From positions 47,837 to 111,836 of IMG/VR virus record IMGVR_UViG_3300036715_002535: DNA of 64,000 nucleotides; one strand, given 5' to 3'. This document shows, piece by piece, positions 23,198 to 31,497 of this stretch. The notes beneath the pieces are model-generated. The model did not search any database, was not told the DNA's origin, and saw only the letters and a list, made by a program, of their open reading frames with translations. The translations under genes and the position numbers were made by a program. The stretch's first letter is position 1; each line of letters starts with the position of its first letter. Source of the DNA: a virus.

Positions 23198-23409
23198 TTC
23201 AACTCCTGCGCAGGATCGTCTTCGTAGGCTACACGACAGACTGCTTTCTGAGCGATGGATCTGGGATCTGTTAAAGGATCCTGATAGATTTGAAGTAGTG
23301 CTTCTTGGTAGATAACACGGTGTCTCGAAGCCTCACTCCACTCATGTCTGGCACGAAGGGTATCGTACACCAGAAAGATGATAACGAGAATCAGTAATGC
23401 GTAGATCAT
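23179..23409 (-). CDS. Membrane-anchored protein (76 aa)
   Basis: N-terminal anchor MIYALLILVIIFLVYDTL, helical cytoplasmic remainder with two cysteines. ATG 23409 overlaps the upstream stop. Confidence 0.65.
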   Translation of the reverse strand: MIYALLILVIIFLVYDTLRARHEWSEASRHRVIYQEALLQIYQDPLTDPRSIAQKAVCRVAYEDDPAQELKCFTIN

Positions 23410-23714
23410 TTCTTTCGATCCTTGAGGAACTGGATCAGCTCTGCGCAACCATTGAGATGATCGACCAGGGATTCCGCGATTTGATCTTGGCTCTTTTTGG
23501 TATTCAGACCTTTGTGATAGAGGGATACCTTCTTGCACTCCGCACGAAGCGTTTCACTAAGAGGTCCTCCAAAAGCAATCTTCGAGGGAGCTGGTGTGAT
23601 GTGAATTGTGGAGAAGGGTTCAAAGTCCAATTCAGGAATGATAGTGATTACTCCATCTTGGTAGGAGAAGATAGAAAAATCTGGGTCAGTGATGTAAGAC
23701 TTCTTCCAGGGCAT
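23406..23714 (-). CDS. Hypothetical protein (102 aa)
   Basis: Beta-rich N-terminal half, helical C-terminal half. Abuts the next gene by one base. Confidence 0.65.
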   Translation of the reverse strand: MPWKKSYITDPDFSIFSYQDGVITIIPELDFEPFSTIHITPAPSKIAFGGPLSETLRAECKKVSLYHKGLNTKKSQDQIAESLVDHLNGCAELIQFLKDRKK

Positions 23715-23944
23715 CAGGACCTCCCGAGGAGTTCTAACGGCATGTACTTGTTCGTGGTGAGGTCCGCCGCCAGCTCATCTCTCGTGGAACCTTTACCATT
23801 GGAGATCAGACCATCGCTAAGGGAGATGGAGAAGTAGGCTTGGGGACGAAGAGGGTCGTACCCAATGATCCACACCTCGTTCAGACCATCCTTAGAATAT
23901 CGACGGCCAGCTCGAATGTCGTTTGCCTCCCAGAGAACTTTCAT
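23714..23944 (-). CDS. Hypothetical protein (76 aa)
   Basis: Strand-rich (VWIIGYDPLRPQAYFSISL). ATGA coupling upstream. Confidence 0.65.
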   Translation of the reverse strand: MKVLWEANDIRAGRRYSKDGLNEVWIIGYDPLRPQAYFSISLSDGLISNGKGSTRDELAADLTTNKYMPLELLGRS

Positions 23945-24231
23945 ACCCTCACCTCCCTTTCGAGTGCCGTCAGAAATAACTGATGCATATCCTCCAGCCA
24001 GCGGAGGGTGACAGTATTCTGATCAAAGTTGACCCCTTTACTGCAGGTCCAGAATAGATCCATCGTCTTGTAGACTAGAGCGCCCAAGAGAGGATCCACT
24101 TCCTCTACAGCACGAATGGTGTCGTAGGTGCCCTCAGTCAGAGCCCCCTCCGGAAGTGGGAAGTTAGAACGAAGATTGTCCAAACTATCCTTGAAGATAT
24201 TCAAGACCTTCTGAGTGTTGGATCGGTTCAT
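23941..24231 (-). CDS. Helical protein (96 aa)
   Basis: Predicted all-helical; overlaps both neighbours by four bases. No family recognised. Confidence 0.65.
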   Translation of the reverse strand: MNRSNTQKVLNIFKDSLDNLRSNFPLPEGALTEGTYDTIRAVEEVDPLLGALVYKTMDLFWTCSKGVNFDQNTVTLRWLEDMHQLFLTALEREVRV

Positions 24232-24719
24232 GCTTCCTCCAGTTCATCTTCCCAATGGGACTGAATGTCCCGTTCGAGTCCATCGTTGCTTGCCTGCTTG
24301 AGGATTTCTAACCACTTGAGAAAGGCAGCGGCATTCGATCGTGAAGCTTTCCTTGGAAATTCCTTACGACGAGTGTCAGTCAAGAACCGAATCCGACCCA
24401 GCTCATGAACCGCAGCTCGAACTGCAAGGTTTTCCTTCGAGTGAAGCCAGTTGTCCCGGATCAGTCGTAGAAAGATCTTCTCGTAAATGACCAGGGCGGT
24501 GAGGAGCGGGTAACTATAAGAGTCCTTTAAGAAGTTCCGCTGATCCGAATTGAGTCCACGACGAAACTTCCCCCAGTTCTTCCGCTTTTCCAACTTGTAG
24601 GTGTAAATCGCACAAGCCTTCGCAGCACGGGCCTGGACGGTTACGTAGTGCTCATCGGTGACATAATGAATCATAGAGCATCCACAGCTTTTTACCCTTG
24701 CTCTCGCACCAAGGTTCAT
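24228..24719 (-). CDS. Hypothetical basic helical protein (163 aa)
   Basis: Long helices, rich in Lys/Arg. An inner start (MIHYVTDEHYV, 24674) is possible. Co-transcribed with the HD hydrolase. Confidence 0.65.
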   Translation of the reverse strand: MNLGARARVKSCGCSMIHYVTDEHYVTVQARAAKACAIYTYKLEKRKNWGKFRRGLNSDQRNFLKDSYSYPLLTALVIYEKIFLRLIRDNWLHSKENLAVRAAVHELGRIRFLTDTRRKEFPRKASRSNAAAFLKWLEILKQASNDGLERDIQSHWEDELEEA

Positions 24720-25351
24720 TTGGACCTCAAAAGTTCTGCGAGTTGGCGACCCATGTTTGACTGGGCTCGGGAATCCATTTCTGGATCGTGGTTGAAGATC
24801 TTGGGAAGGGAAAGCATCCTCACGAGGAAGTCCCTGCGACCCTCGATCATCTGGGATTCGAGGAACCTGCTGCTATACTCTTCGAACAAGAGCTTTCCAT
24901 GGTAGGTGTATTCGTCGTAGGGCAATGCGAGTGTAGCCAGATCCAGGTCACCCAGATCGTTTACAGAACCCTGGGTTTCGTAGTAGGCGGTGGAGAGGAT
25001 CATTTCACTGATTAGGGCGGCGGATCCTACAAGAGGATCAACATCCAACGCCTTGCAGTCCTCCTCGAAAAAGATCTTGCTCTGCATCTCATTGTCCGAA
25101 GCACCTGGACTGTAGATGTAATCATGATAGAAGATAGCAAGCTGAAGGTTCGACTTTCGCACCTTGGAAAGAGTGAGTTCTTCCAAATCCTGAAGCATCC
25201 GCTGAATGTGGAACAGATTGTGGTAGTGCCGACCCAACTTGCTATATTGATGAATCAGCGCCAGATACTTTCTGCGAGTCACTTCTTTGTCCGCAGAACC
25301 TTGGGAAACGACTGTCCATGCGCTATAAAAAAGATCCCACATGTCCATCAC
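24716..25351 (-). CDS. HD-superfamily phosphohydrolase (COG4339-like)
   Basis: RHYHNLFHIQRMLQDLEEL, LAIFYHDYIYSP...DNEMQSKIFFEE, DLDLATLALPYDEYTYHGKLL.EEYS and GRRDFLVRMLSLPKIFN match the predicted metal-dependent HD hydrolases of COG4339 from end to end, including the HD pair. Substrate unknown; nucleotides are possible. Confidence 0.85.
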   Translation of the reverse strand: MMDMWDLFYSAWTVVSQGSADKEVTRRKYLALIHQYSKLGRHYHNLFHIQRMLQDLEELTLSKVRKSNLQLAIFYHDYIYSPGASDNEMQSKIFFEEDCKALDVDPLVGSAALISEMILSTAYYETQGSVNDLGDLDLATLALPYDEYTYHGKLLFEEYSSRFLESQMIEGRRDFLVRMLSLPKIFNHDPEMDSRAQSNMGRQLAELLRSK

Positions 25352-25391
25352 AGAACTCCTATCGGTACGGATGAAGCGTAGCTTTACTACT

Positions 25392-25622
25392 TCATACGGG
25401 GTTGTATTCTTCTTCGTATTTGAAGGTATCAGGATCCATCGCAGCTAAGGCCATTGTTCCAGCCCATCTTCGGAACTTGTCATCAGTTCCTTTGAATGTA
25501 GCACTCAAGACTTGGATGCTCTCTAAGGCTTTCGTGTATCTAGTGGCTAGGTTGGTGTTGTTGTAGACGGCTTGAATGAGTGTAGTGCATTCTGCTTGTT
25601 GTATAGGATCATCTGACCACAT
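25392..25622 (-). CDS. Hypothetical protein (76 aa)
   Basis: Helical, cytoplasmic. It follows a class I-like promoter with an unusually long leader (about 90 bases). Confidence 0.6.
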   Translation of the reverse strand: MWSDDPIQQAECTTLIQAVYNNTNLATRYTKALESIQVLSATFKGTDDKFRRWAGTMALAAMDPDTFKYEEEYNPV

Positions 25623-25713
25623 ATAGGCTCCTACATTACTTACTTGATCCCGAAAGTGATGGCGTCTGTGTTTGGGTGAGTATAAGATCTACGGTCAATT
25701 TGCACCTCAGACT

Positions 25714-25741
25714 AATATACCCTTAATAATTAAAAAATCAA
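25714..25741 (-). promoter_or_regulatory. Degenerate class I promoter, minus strand
   Basis: TTGATT (25741-25736), 16 bases, TATATT (25719-25714). The palindrome has decayed (TTTTTTAATTATTAAGGG), so repressor binding may be weak while the promoter core is kept. Confidence 0.7.
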
Positions 25742-25780
25742 GAGCGGTTTTGCTTGTGTAGCTGATCCAGTTCGCGTCGT

Positions 25781-25978
25781 TCAAGGCCTCGCTTCATTGT
25801 ACCGTTTGAAAAGATTTGCCCACTCCCGCTTGGCGAATTCGTACAGCTCCGAAGGAGTCATACCCTTCGTTCGAAGATTGACATTGCAGAACCGCATATC
25901 CCTACGACGGTCCTCGAGTGTGAAAGTTCGATCGTTAAAGGTCACGGAGACCATATCGAATACGCGGGTTTGAGTCAT
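25781..25978 (-). CDS. Hypothetical protein (65 aa)
   Basis: Beta start (VFDMVSVTFNDRTFTLEDRRRD) then helix ending FAKREWANLFKRYNEARP. Coupled to the upstream gene by ATGA. Confidence 0.65.
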   Translation of the reverse strand: MTQTRVFDMVSVTFNDRTFTLEDRRRDMRFCNVNLRTKGMTPSELYEFAKREWANLFKRYNEARP

Positions 25979-26310
25979 TTCGCACCAAAGGCTTCAAGGA
26001 CTGGATGGAGGAGCTGCCACTTATTACCATCCGAGATGGCCTGAACGGTGGAGTCGATGAAGGCAGTTTCTGGATCCCCTTCAATCCACACCGCCACGAT
26101 CTGATCCCCAGTCTGCTCAGCTGCGAGCTTGAAAGCCTGAACAGCCTTCTGGCGATCGGAAAGATCCATTTCACCCTTGAAGGCCAGCTTGTAGGTCTTG
26201 CGAGCAGCGAGCCGCTTGGAAGATTCGAAGACATCGAAGGCGTGCATCATCGAATCCATCTGCTTGGACCCAGAGATCACGTGGATGGTTACGGGACTGG
26301 GAATCTTCAT
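25975..26310 (-). CDS. Hypothetical protein (111 aa)
   Basis: ATG 26310 behind GGAGG; the long upstream in-frame extension is rejected. Strand/helix alternation (TIHVISGSKQMDSMMHAFDVFES) suggests a small Rossmann-like fold. Confidence 0.7.
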   Translation of the reverse strand: MKIPSPVTIHVISGSKQMDSMMHAFDVFESSKRLAARKTYKLAFKGEMDLSDRQKAVQAFKLAAEQTGDQIVAVWIEGDPETAFIDSTVQAISDGNKWQLLHPVLEAFGAK

Positions 26311-26617
26311 GCTACCTCCGTGGGTCCTTCTTGGAAAGTTTTCTTGCAGACAGCATCCAGGGTTCGGGTATTGTACACCGCTACCCAAACATCCCCGATT
26401 GCTTTCTCCCAGCAACCATTGGTGGAACGGCGGTAGAGGAACATGTCGTTTCCCTCGAAGAACTGGTAGGTGCCATCTCCTCTGTAGTGATCGAACTCGA
26501 AAGCAACCTTCGACTTGGTCATCACCTTGGGAAGCTGTTCGCAGTAGAAGCAACCCTCCCGAAAATCCAGATGCGCGGAACACGCACCAGCAACTTCTGT
26601 TTGGGGATCCAGGTCAT
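26307..26617 (-). pseudogene. Cys-containing protein broken by a one-base loss
   Basis: ATG 26617 gives MTWIP, then the -1 frame reads QTEVAGACSAHLDFREGCFY and on through VMTKSKVAFEFDHYRGDGTY to the stop at 26307, with no start of its own before codon 30. One extra C in the ATCCCC run restores a 103-aa protein. The 72-aa reading from 26525 is the fallback. Confidence 0.6.
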
Positions 26618-26868
26618 TTCAACCCCTTTCGGGTAAGGTCTTCCAGAATAGTGGCACGCTGACGAACGAGCTCTTCCAGGATGCTTCCCTGCAAAGGACG
26701 GGAAGTTGTATTGAATTCCGTTTTGAAATTGTCGATGGCAAGCTCGATACGGAACAGCTTGAGCAGATCCTTGATCGTGGCATCTGCGGTCTTGCACTCT
26801 TCCAAGAGACGATCCCGTTCGTCGACCACATGGTCTAGCTCGTTATTCAAACGATCGATCTCTGACAT
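26614..26868 (-). CDS. Coiled-coil protein (84 aa)
   Basis: MSEIDRLNNELDHVVDERDR... is a clean heptad pattern over about 35 residues, then further helix. First gene behind a class I promoter. Confidence 0.7.
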   Translation of the reverse strand: MSEIDRLNNELDHVVDERDRLLEECKTADATIKDLLKLFRIELAIDNFKTEFNTTSRPLQGSILEELVRQRATILEDLTRKGLK

Positions 26869-26932
26869 TTCTACCTCAGGGTTTTAGCGAATCTTTCCAC
26901 GCGGAAAAACCACTTCATTACAAATATACGGT

Positions 26933-26951
26933 TGACGAATTAAAATGTCAA
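26933..26951 (-). promoter_or_regulatory. Class I promoter, minus strand
   Basis: TTGACA (26951-26946), TATATT (26938-26933) by the compact listing; the spacer between the hexamers on this strand is short because the -35 proper belongs to the inverted half. A strong palindrome TTGACATTTTAATTCGTCAA is centred here. Confidence 0.45.
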
Positions 26952-27139
26952 GGGTGATAGTAGTATTTCCCCACGAGGGCAATTCCACCCACGACAAGGG
27001 GAACTCCCAGTCCTAGGTGGAGCCAGATCGTATTCCGTGTACGACCTGCCTTGAGTCCGAAGTACCATCCCCAGACCCACATTAAGATGTAGAGCCAATC
27101 GAAGTAGAAAACTCCAAACTTGTGCAGGTATGTCGCCAT
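26948..27139 (-). CDS. Small membrane protein (63 aa)
   Basis: Two hydrophobic segments (FYFDWLYILMWVWGWYFG and LHLGLGVPLVVGGIALVG). Ends inside the following operator. Confidence 0.65.
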   Translation of the reverse strand: MATYLHKFGVFYFDWLYILMWVWGWYFGLKAGRTRNTIWLHLGLGVPLVVGGIALVGKYYYHP

Positions 27140-27157
27140 GGATCCTCTAACCGAAAA

Positions 27158-27550
27158 TTAAGCGAGCTTCAGCTCGTTGCGGGTCTTACCATGGAACTGA
27201 GCTTCCCCGCGCTCGGCATTGAAGGTGGTGAAGGGCAAGTTCACCCCACGTTCCTTCAACAGCTCGCAGAACTCGAAGTCGCAGGCTTCCGGGTACAGGC
27301 GCTTGTCTGGCACGTACTCGGTATTCTGTCGAACGTACTGCTCATCCTCGAAAGAAAGGATGTCATCTCCGAAGCCGTACATCACCTTGTAGATGATGCC
27401 ATCTTCGAGGTACACGTGCCATGAATGACGCTCGCATGTGTAACCCCACAGGAGGGTCCGGTCGGACTGGTTCTTCAGGTCTTCACCCTTGAGAACCACT
27501 TCCGGGATACGACGAACCTGCTGAAGTTCCTTGTACTGATCGAGCTGCAT
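27158..27550 (-). CDS. Hypothetical protein (130 aa)
   Basis: Mixed alpha/beta with cysteines at ACDFEFC. TAATG-type coupling to the gene upstream. No family recognised. Confidence 0.7.
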   Translation of the reverse strand: MQLDQYKELQQVRRIPEVVLKGEDLKNQSDRTLLWGYTCERHSWHVYLEDGIIYKVMYGFGDDILSFEDEQYVRQNTEYVPDKRLYPEACDFEFCELLKERGVNLPFTTFNAERGEAQFHGKTRNELKLA

Positions 27551-27657
27551 TACTTCCTCCAGGGAGCAGAGATGGGTGCTTGCACATTGATCTTGGCGAT
27601 GGTGACCTCACGACCACTCTTCAAACGGATCACAAAATCCACTTGAGTGTTCTTCAT
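27550..27657 (-). CDS. Small hypothetical protein (35 aa)
   Basis: MKNTQVDFVIRLKSGREVTI... forms a beta hairpin; GGAGG precedes the ATG and the stop overlaps the next start. Confidence 0.6.
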   Translation of the reverse strand: MKNTQVDFVIRLKSGREVTIAKINVQAPISAPWRK

Positions 27658-27675
27658 AAGATCCTCCACCTAACC

Positions 27676-27703
27676 AATATACTGTTGACAATTAAATCGT
27701 CAA
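27676..27703 (-). promoter_or_regulatory. Class I promoter, minus strand, possibly bidirectional
   Basis: Minus: TTGACG (27703-27698), 16 bases, TATATT (27681-27676). On the plus strand the same palindrome offers TTGACA followed 16 bases later by ACAATT, a weak match that could serve the gene at 27737. Confidence 0.82.
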
Positions 27704-27736
27704 GGCACAATTTCTAAAATCGGTGGTTAAATATTC

Positions 27737-28105
27737 ATGTTCGAAAAACTGAAAGCCTATAAACGTGAGAAGAAAATCCTGAAAGCCTGTGGCTGCGTTT
27801 GCTACTGCCCAAGCTGCAAGGAGCCCTTAAATGATGCATCCGAATGGGCAGGGGACAAAGAAGGTCTCGGAACCTATATTTGCCAGGTGTGCCGCTTTAA
27901 GAGTACATGGCACTTTGGGATTGCTCCGGTCCCCATCTGCCTGAGTGAGCCTGGGAGTGAAGAAACCGTTCGCAGATGTCCACATTGCCACAAGCCTTGG
28001 GATCGGTTGGACATTCCGGTTTCATCCTGGTGGCTGAAAATGACATTCCGACCGCACATGGCAATCATCTGCCGTTCGTGTAAAGAAATTGTAGGGTACG
28101 AGTAA
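27737..28105 (+). CDS. Multi-zinc-ribbon protein (122 aa)
   Basis: Five or six CxxC-type pairs (CGCVCYCPSC, CQVC, CPHC, CRSC) suggest three zinc ribbons in a row. Possibly nucleic-acid or RNA-polymerase binding. Single-gene unit between two promoters. Confidence 0.75.
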   Translation: MFEKLKAYKREKKILKACGCVCYCPSCKEPLNDASEWAGDKEGLGTYICQVCRFKSTWHFGIAPVPICLSEPGSEETVRRCPHCHKPWDRLDIPVSSWWLKMTFRPHMAIICRSCKEIVGYE

Positions 28106-28110
28106 CCGCC

Positions 28111-28138
28111 TTGACAATTAAATTGTCAATCGTATATT
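28111..28138 (+). promoter_or_regulatory. Class I promoter with palindromic operator
   Basis: TTGACA (28111-28116), 16 bases, TATATT (28133-28138); palindrome TTGACAATTAAATTGTCAA. Confidence 0.87.
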
Positions 28139-28155
28139 GGTAATCCGAGGTCCTT

Positions 28156-28278
28156 ATGTGCATTGAATGCGCTCACATCGCTCAGCTCACAGTTGCAGCC
28201 GCTCCAGTGGGAATCTACTGGTGCTTGAAGAAGTTCAAGATCAAACTGCCCAGTAAGAAGAAGCAGGAGGCAAAGTGA
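28156..28278 (+). CDS. Small protein with N-terminal CxxC (40 aa)
   Basis: MCIECAHIAQL...AAPVGIYWCLKK, then a very basic tail. GAGG upstream. GTG of the next gene overlaps its stop. Confidence 0.6.
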   Translation: MCIECAHIAQLTVAAAPVGIYWCLKKFKIKLPSKKKQEAK

Positions 28279-28497
28279 AGTTCGTACATCGCAAGTCCAG
28301 TTGGACTGACATCAACTGGTGCCACTGTGGAACTGATCTCTCAGTGCCAGGTCGAACATGGGCGGTTTGAGTGGACGGAAACGATCCATAGCTTCCCAGT
28401 TCGAGTACTTCGTGCCATGGTTGGGCTCTCTCGTCCTTCGACTCCAAAGATCTGGGTCAAGTGGAAGGAGTGCTCTAATCCCTCGGGGCACCAATGA
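28275..28497 (+). pseudogene. Small gene in two frames
   Basis: GTG 28275 reads MKFVHRKSSWTDINWCHCG and stops at 28370. The +1 frame, open from about 28318 to 28497, has a protein-like sequence (SQCQVEHGRFEWTETIHSF ... KIWVKWKEC). Either one gene with an extra base or a 31-aa and a 56-aa gene (GTG 28327). Confidence 0.4.
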
Positions 28498-28658
28498 GTG
28501 TAGATGTTGAGAAATTACAATTGTTGATTATCGCTGTTGCCGAAGGTCGTGCAACAGTTCCCTTGGATGAAGAGACTCCAGGGTGCCTGCGAGCTGTTCA
28601 GAAGCTACGGCAGGTCGCAGATCAAGCCAGGATGGATCTAGCTAATCTTCTTCGGTAA
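28494..28658 (+). CDS. Helical small protein (54 aa)
   Basis: MSVDVEKLQLLIIAVAEGRA... ATG overlaps the preceding TGA; meets the minus-strand gene tail to tail. Confidence 0.6.
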   Translation: MSVDVEKLQLLIIAVAEGRATVPLDEETPGCLRAVQKLRQVADQARMDLANLLR

Positions 28659-28896
28659 AGACGTGGGGGGAAACCTTCATCCACCCATCGTAAGACCCAC
28701 CGAAGTTTTCACCTTGTGGATCATCTGAATCATTGACAAGCATCTTACGTAGCTTGTCCTCGAACTGTTCGAGTGAAAGCTTCTTCTGATTGTAGATCAC
28801 CACTGTCCAACCAGTAGAGCTTTCATCCGTGTAACCGGACATATCGCATTCGCAACCACAAAGTTTCTCTACCGCCTGCTTGAGCTGCTTCCTCAA
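28642..28896 (-). CDS. Hypothetical protein (84 aa)
   Basis: N-terminal helix, CGCEC pair, then a strand region with TGWTVVIYN. Overlaps the tagged gene upstream by four bases. Confidence 0.65.
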   Translation of the reverse strand: MRKQLKQAVEKLCGCECDMSGYTDESSTGWTVVIYNQKKLSLEQFEDKLRKMLVNDSDDPQGENFGGSYDGWMKVSPHVFTEED

Positions 28897-29225
28897 CCCT
28901 GGAGCATATCTACACGGATGTACTGAGGTGCCTTGGGCTTGGCAGCTTTCTTAGAAGTTTCCTTCAACCTAGCTTGCTTCGCTTTCTTGTCGTGCTGTAT
29001 TGCCATCTTGGTGTGGTGAGACATTTCTGAATCTTTACCAATTTTCTCGTAAAGGGTTGCTGCAATTCTATGTAGGTGGGCAGCTTTGACATGGTCCTCA
29101 AACGAATTCTCTTTATCGGCTTTAGTTGTAGCTTCATTCGCTTTGATGGTAGCAGCCGCAGCTTTGTCCTTGTAGGTACCAGAGGTCAATTTTTCCGGCA
29201 CGGTTGCTTTGACATGGAGCTTCAT
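28893..29225 (-). CDS. Tagged protein (110 aa), N-terminus MKLHVKATV
   Basis: Carries the shared N-terminal tag. The rest is an alanine/lysine-rich helical protein with a strongly basic tail (HDKKAKQARLKETSKKAAK), as expected for a DNA-binding or internal head protein. A class II site lies directly upstream. Confidence 0.75.
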   Translation of the reverse strand: MKLHVKATVPEKLTSGTYKDKAAAATIKANEATTKADKENSFEDHVKAAHLHRIAATLYEKIGKDSEMSHHTKMAIQHDKKAKQARLKETSKKAAKPKAPQYIRVDMLQG

Positions 29226-29241
29226 CTGCCACCTCTATTCT

Positions 29242-29267
29242 ATTCTAACCGACATTCGTGAGGTTAA
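29242..29267 (-). promoter_or_regulatory. Class II site, minus strand
   Basis: Reading the minus strand: TTAACC (29267-29262), 14 bases, TAGAAT (29247-29242), within a GGTTA/TAACC inverted repeat like those upstream of the plus-strand tagged genes. Confidence 0.6.
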
Positions 29268-29282
29268 ATCTTTGAGGGCAAA

Positions 29283-29516
29283 ATGAAGCGTGTAATCATA
29301 GTTGCACTTCAGCAATACCTGAACAATGGACACGAACCTCGCCAGTCTGGAGCCCTCTGCAAGAACTGGCGCCAGGTACGAGAGATCCTGAGGAATGAAT
29401 ACAAAGACTGCAAGGTAACCATCTTCCGCCAGAAGTGGGCTCTACCTTACAAAGACTTCTGGGTCAAATCTGCGAGGAAGGAAGTTACCATCTATCTCAA
29501 AGGATTCAAGAAGTGA
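29283..29516 (+). CDS. Hypothetical basic protein (77 aa)
   Basis: Helical front, basic strand-rich tail. First gene of the 29.3-33.8 kb plus-strand run; no class I promoter seen. Confidence 0.65.
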   Translation: MKRVIIVALQQYLNNGHEPRQSGALCKNWRQVREILRNEYKDCKVTIFRQKWALPYKDFWVKSARKEVTIYLKGFKK

Positions 29517-29695
29517 GAGCATGGTTTCGTAGACTCGGATGTTCTTTGGGATTTCATTCTTATTGTTTCCACATGGAATACTATCCTTATGAAGAGGGTG
29601 GAATCCAAGGAACATGTGCTTGGTGGATCCACTCTTGTTGCGACACTCCCCTAGAACCTGTTGAGTACAAGGTGACCAATGATTCTGACGCCTGA
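29513..29695 (+). CDS. Small Cys-rich protein (60 aa)
   Basis: GTG 29513 (GTGA overlap). LGCSLGFHSYCFHMEYYPY and WWIHSCC give several potential zinc ligands. Confidence 0.6.
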   Translation: MRAWFRRLGCSLGFHSYCFHMEYYPYEEGGIQGTCAWWIHSCCDTPLEPVEYKVTNDSDA

Positions 29696-29879
29696 AGTAA
29701 AAGCTGAAATCGATAAGCTATCCATCTACCAGCTACTCCAAAGGAACCGCTTCGCACCTGCAGGAGACGAAATCTTCGAAGGTGAATCTGGTACCTACTT
29801 TCTGAAACGTATGTGCGAACTGCGTGATGCAAACCCTGCAGCGTACTCTCGTGCATCCCGAGACTTGGGTTGGGGATGA
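29679..29879 (+). CDS. Conserved small phage protein (66 aa)
   Basis: LLQRNRFAPAGDEIFEGESG followed by YFLKRMCELR matches a small family widespread in phages and plasmids; function unknown. Confidence 0.75.
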   Translation: MILTPEVKAEIDKLSIYQLLQRNRFAPAGDEIFEGESGTYFLKRMCELRDANPAAYSRASRDLGWG

Positions 29880-30295
29880 AACCACTTCCAATGATGATAA
29901 TCTGGATTCTGTGCGGTCTAGGCATTGCCGCGATGAGCATGGCCATCCTTATGCTGCATCGAAATCGCCTGGTGTATCAATGGAGAACTAGAGCAAATTG
30001 TTCGTGGGCAGCTCGTTCCCAACTTGTAAGTGATCTCCTGAAACAGAACCCCTACATGTGGGCTCACTTCCCGGAAGACTTTAACTGGATCCTGCAAACA
30101 AGTAGTAAGTTCTGTTGTGAGATCTATGGTACACTTCCTTCGCACTCAGCCATGATAAATAATCTCCGTGCCTGGAACTACGAACAAGCGACTGGAGACT
30201 ACGAAGTTCAACTTGAACTCACTCTCCAAACGATTCTTGATCGAGTTCACGAGGTCGAGGACAAGTACGAGTTCCTAAAACAGAGATATCTATGA
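29876..30295 (+). CDS. Membrane-anchored protein (139 aa)
   Basis: N-terminal helix PMMIIWILCGLGIAAMSMAI anchors a helical soluble part. ATGA coupling upstream and downstream. Confidence 0.65.
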   Translation: MKPLPMMIIWILCGLGIAAMSMAILMLHRNRLVYQWRTRANCSWAARSQLVSDLLKQNPYMWAHFPEDFNWILQTSSKFCCEIYGTLPSHSAMINNLRAWNYEQATGDYEVQLELTLQTILDRVHEVEDKYEFLKQRYL

Positions 30296-30633
30296 GTTCC
30301 TATGAATGTCCGGTTTGCGAGTCCAAGGGATTCGAACCCAGTCGAACTGGTTATGGTTGCGCCTTCTGTGATGGAACTGAAGGCGGCAACCCACCTAGAA
30401 ACTCCCGCGAGGAACTGGAAGCCCTACTCCAAGAAGCCAAGATCAAACTCCACCGCTGTCAGCACGAACTGAACAATCTAGTTCAGGGAGTGAAAATGAT
30501 CGAGGAACTCCTTGAAGTTGGTTATGGCGTGAAACAGAATTTACCGGAGTTTCCTGCCCCTTGGACTTGTACGGACTGCCAACAACTGGTCCCTTCTGGT
30601 CAGTACCATGATTGTAAAGGTGGAACACTGTAA
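30292..30633 (+). CDS. Zinc-ribbon protein with helical middle (113 aa)
   Basis: CPVC...CAFC at the N-terminus and CTDC...HDC at the C-terminus flank a coiled-coil-like helix. Confidence 0.7.
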   Translation: MSSYECPVCESKGFEPSRTGYGCAFCDGTEGGNPPRNSREELEALLQEAKIKLHRCQHELNNLVQGVKMIEELLEVGYGVKQNLPEFPAPWTCTDCQQLVPSGQYHDCKGGTL

Positions 30634-30833
30634 TGCCCCTGTACGTGTATACCTGCGATCATTGCCATGCTAGTCACGAACTCCTAGAATCCCTCTCAGC
30701 TCCAGTACGACACGACTGCCCTTTCTGCAACTCCCAGGATTCTATGACACGTACTATCTCCCTCCCATCTTTTACATTGAATGGTGAAGGATGGTACAAG
30801 GATGGCTACTCGAAAGGTAAGGTGAAGGAATGA
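30633..30833 (+). CDS. FmdB-family zinc ribbon protein (66 aa)
   Basis: MPLYVYTCDHCHASHELLES, CPFC and the SLPSFTLNGEGWYKDGYSK tail are typical of FmdB/YhfH-like regulatory zinc ribbons. Overlaps the preceding stop by one base. Confidence 0.85.
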   Translation: MPLYVYTCDHCHASHELLESLSAPVRHDCPFCNSQDSMTRTISLPSFTLNGEGWYKDGYSKGKVKE

Positions 30834-30869
30834 GTCTGACCTACATCCTCATGCCTAGTATCTTAGCCT

Positions 30870-31052
30870 TTGGAACCTACAGCACATTTCCTATTCCGCT
30901 TCCGAGCAGGCGCTGAAGTGACATCGAAACAAGATCGCAAACGCTTGACCAAGTCTTCACGAAGATTCTTTCGTAGAATGATCCGCAAGGGTGTTTTGAT
31001 CAAGGTTAATTCCTTGAAGCTTGGATCCGTACGGGGAGTGAACTTCGCATGA
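30870..31052 (+). CDS. Small basic protein, start uncertain (60 aa)
   Basis: The frame ending at 31052 (RFRAGAEVTSKQDRKRLTKS...) is protein-like but only a TTG at 30870 without Shine-Dalgarno is available. An ATG at 30830 in another frame suggests a lost or gained base. Confidence 0.45.
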   Translation: MEPTAHFLFRFRAGAEVTSKQDRKRLTKSSRRFFRRMIRKGVLIKVNSLKLGSVRGVNFA

Positions 31053-31228
31053 GCAACGATCAAAAAGAGTTTCTCCTCAAGCTAAATATTCTGCTTCGTG
31101 AGTACAATGTCACACTCGCCACGTGTAGAGATACTGACGGCATCTCCATCATTATGGGTGGAGAAGAGTTTGCTTGCCCCATGGAACTTCCCACTGAATT
31201 CGAATCACCTGTGAAGGGTCATCTGTGA
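31049..31228 (+). CDS. Small hypothetical protein (59 aa)
   Basis: ATG 31049 overlaps the upstream TGA. MSNDQKEFLLKLNILLREYN..., strand region ISIIMGGEEF, single CxM motif. Confidence 0.65.
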   Translation: MSNDQKEFLLKLNILLREYNVTLATCRDTDGISIIMGGEEFACPMELPTEFESPVKGHL

Positions 31229-31497
31229 AAGAGCTACGGAAGTCCGTTTTCATCAAATTTGATCCACTTGCACCGGACCCCACCCGAACCTTCGAGAAGA
31301 TGGAAACTGAGCACCCTGAGGTTGCCTTGAAGTGGATCGAGGAGATGGCAAGGGAAGAGGATGAACGCATCATCCAACACTGGGTACGCAAGTGTGATCG
31401 TAAATTCCGCAAGCAGGACTATCGCACTTGGAAGTCCCTCCAGAACCTACCCATCAAAGCACGTGTTATCAAGATGTCCACGGAGAAAGGATCCTAA
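31225..31497 (+). CDS. Hypothetical helical protein (90 aa)
   Basis: GTG 31225 (GTGA overlap). Charged helices. No family recognised. Confidence 0.65.
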   Translation: MKELRKSVFIKFDPLAPDPTRTFEKMETEHPEVALKWIEEMAREEDERIIQHWVRKCDRKFRKQDYRTWKSLQNLPIKARVIKMSTEKGS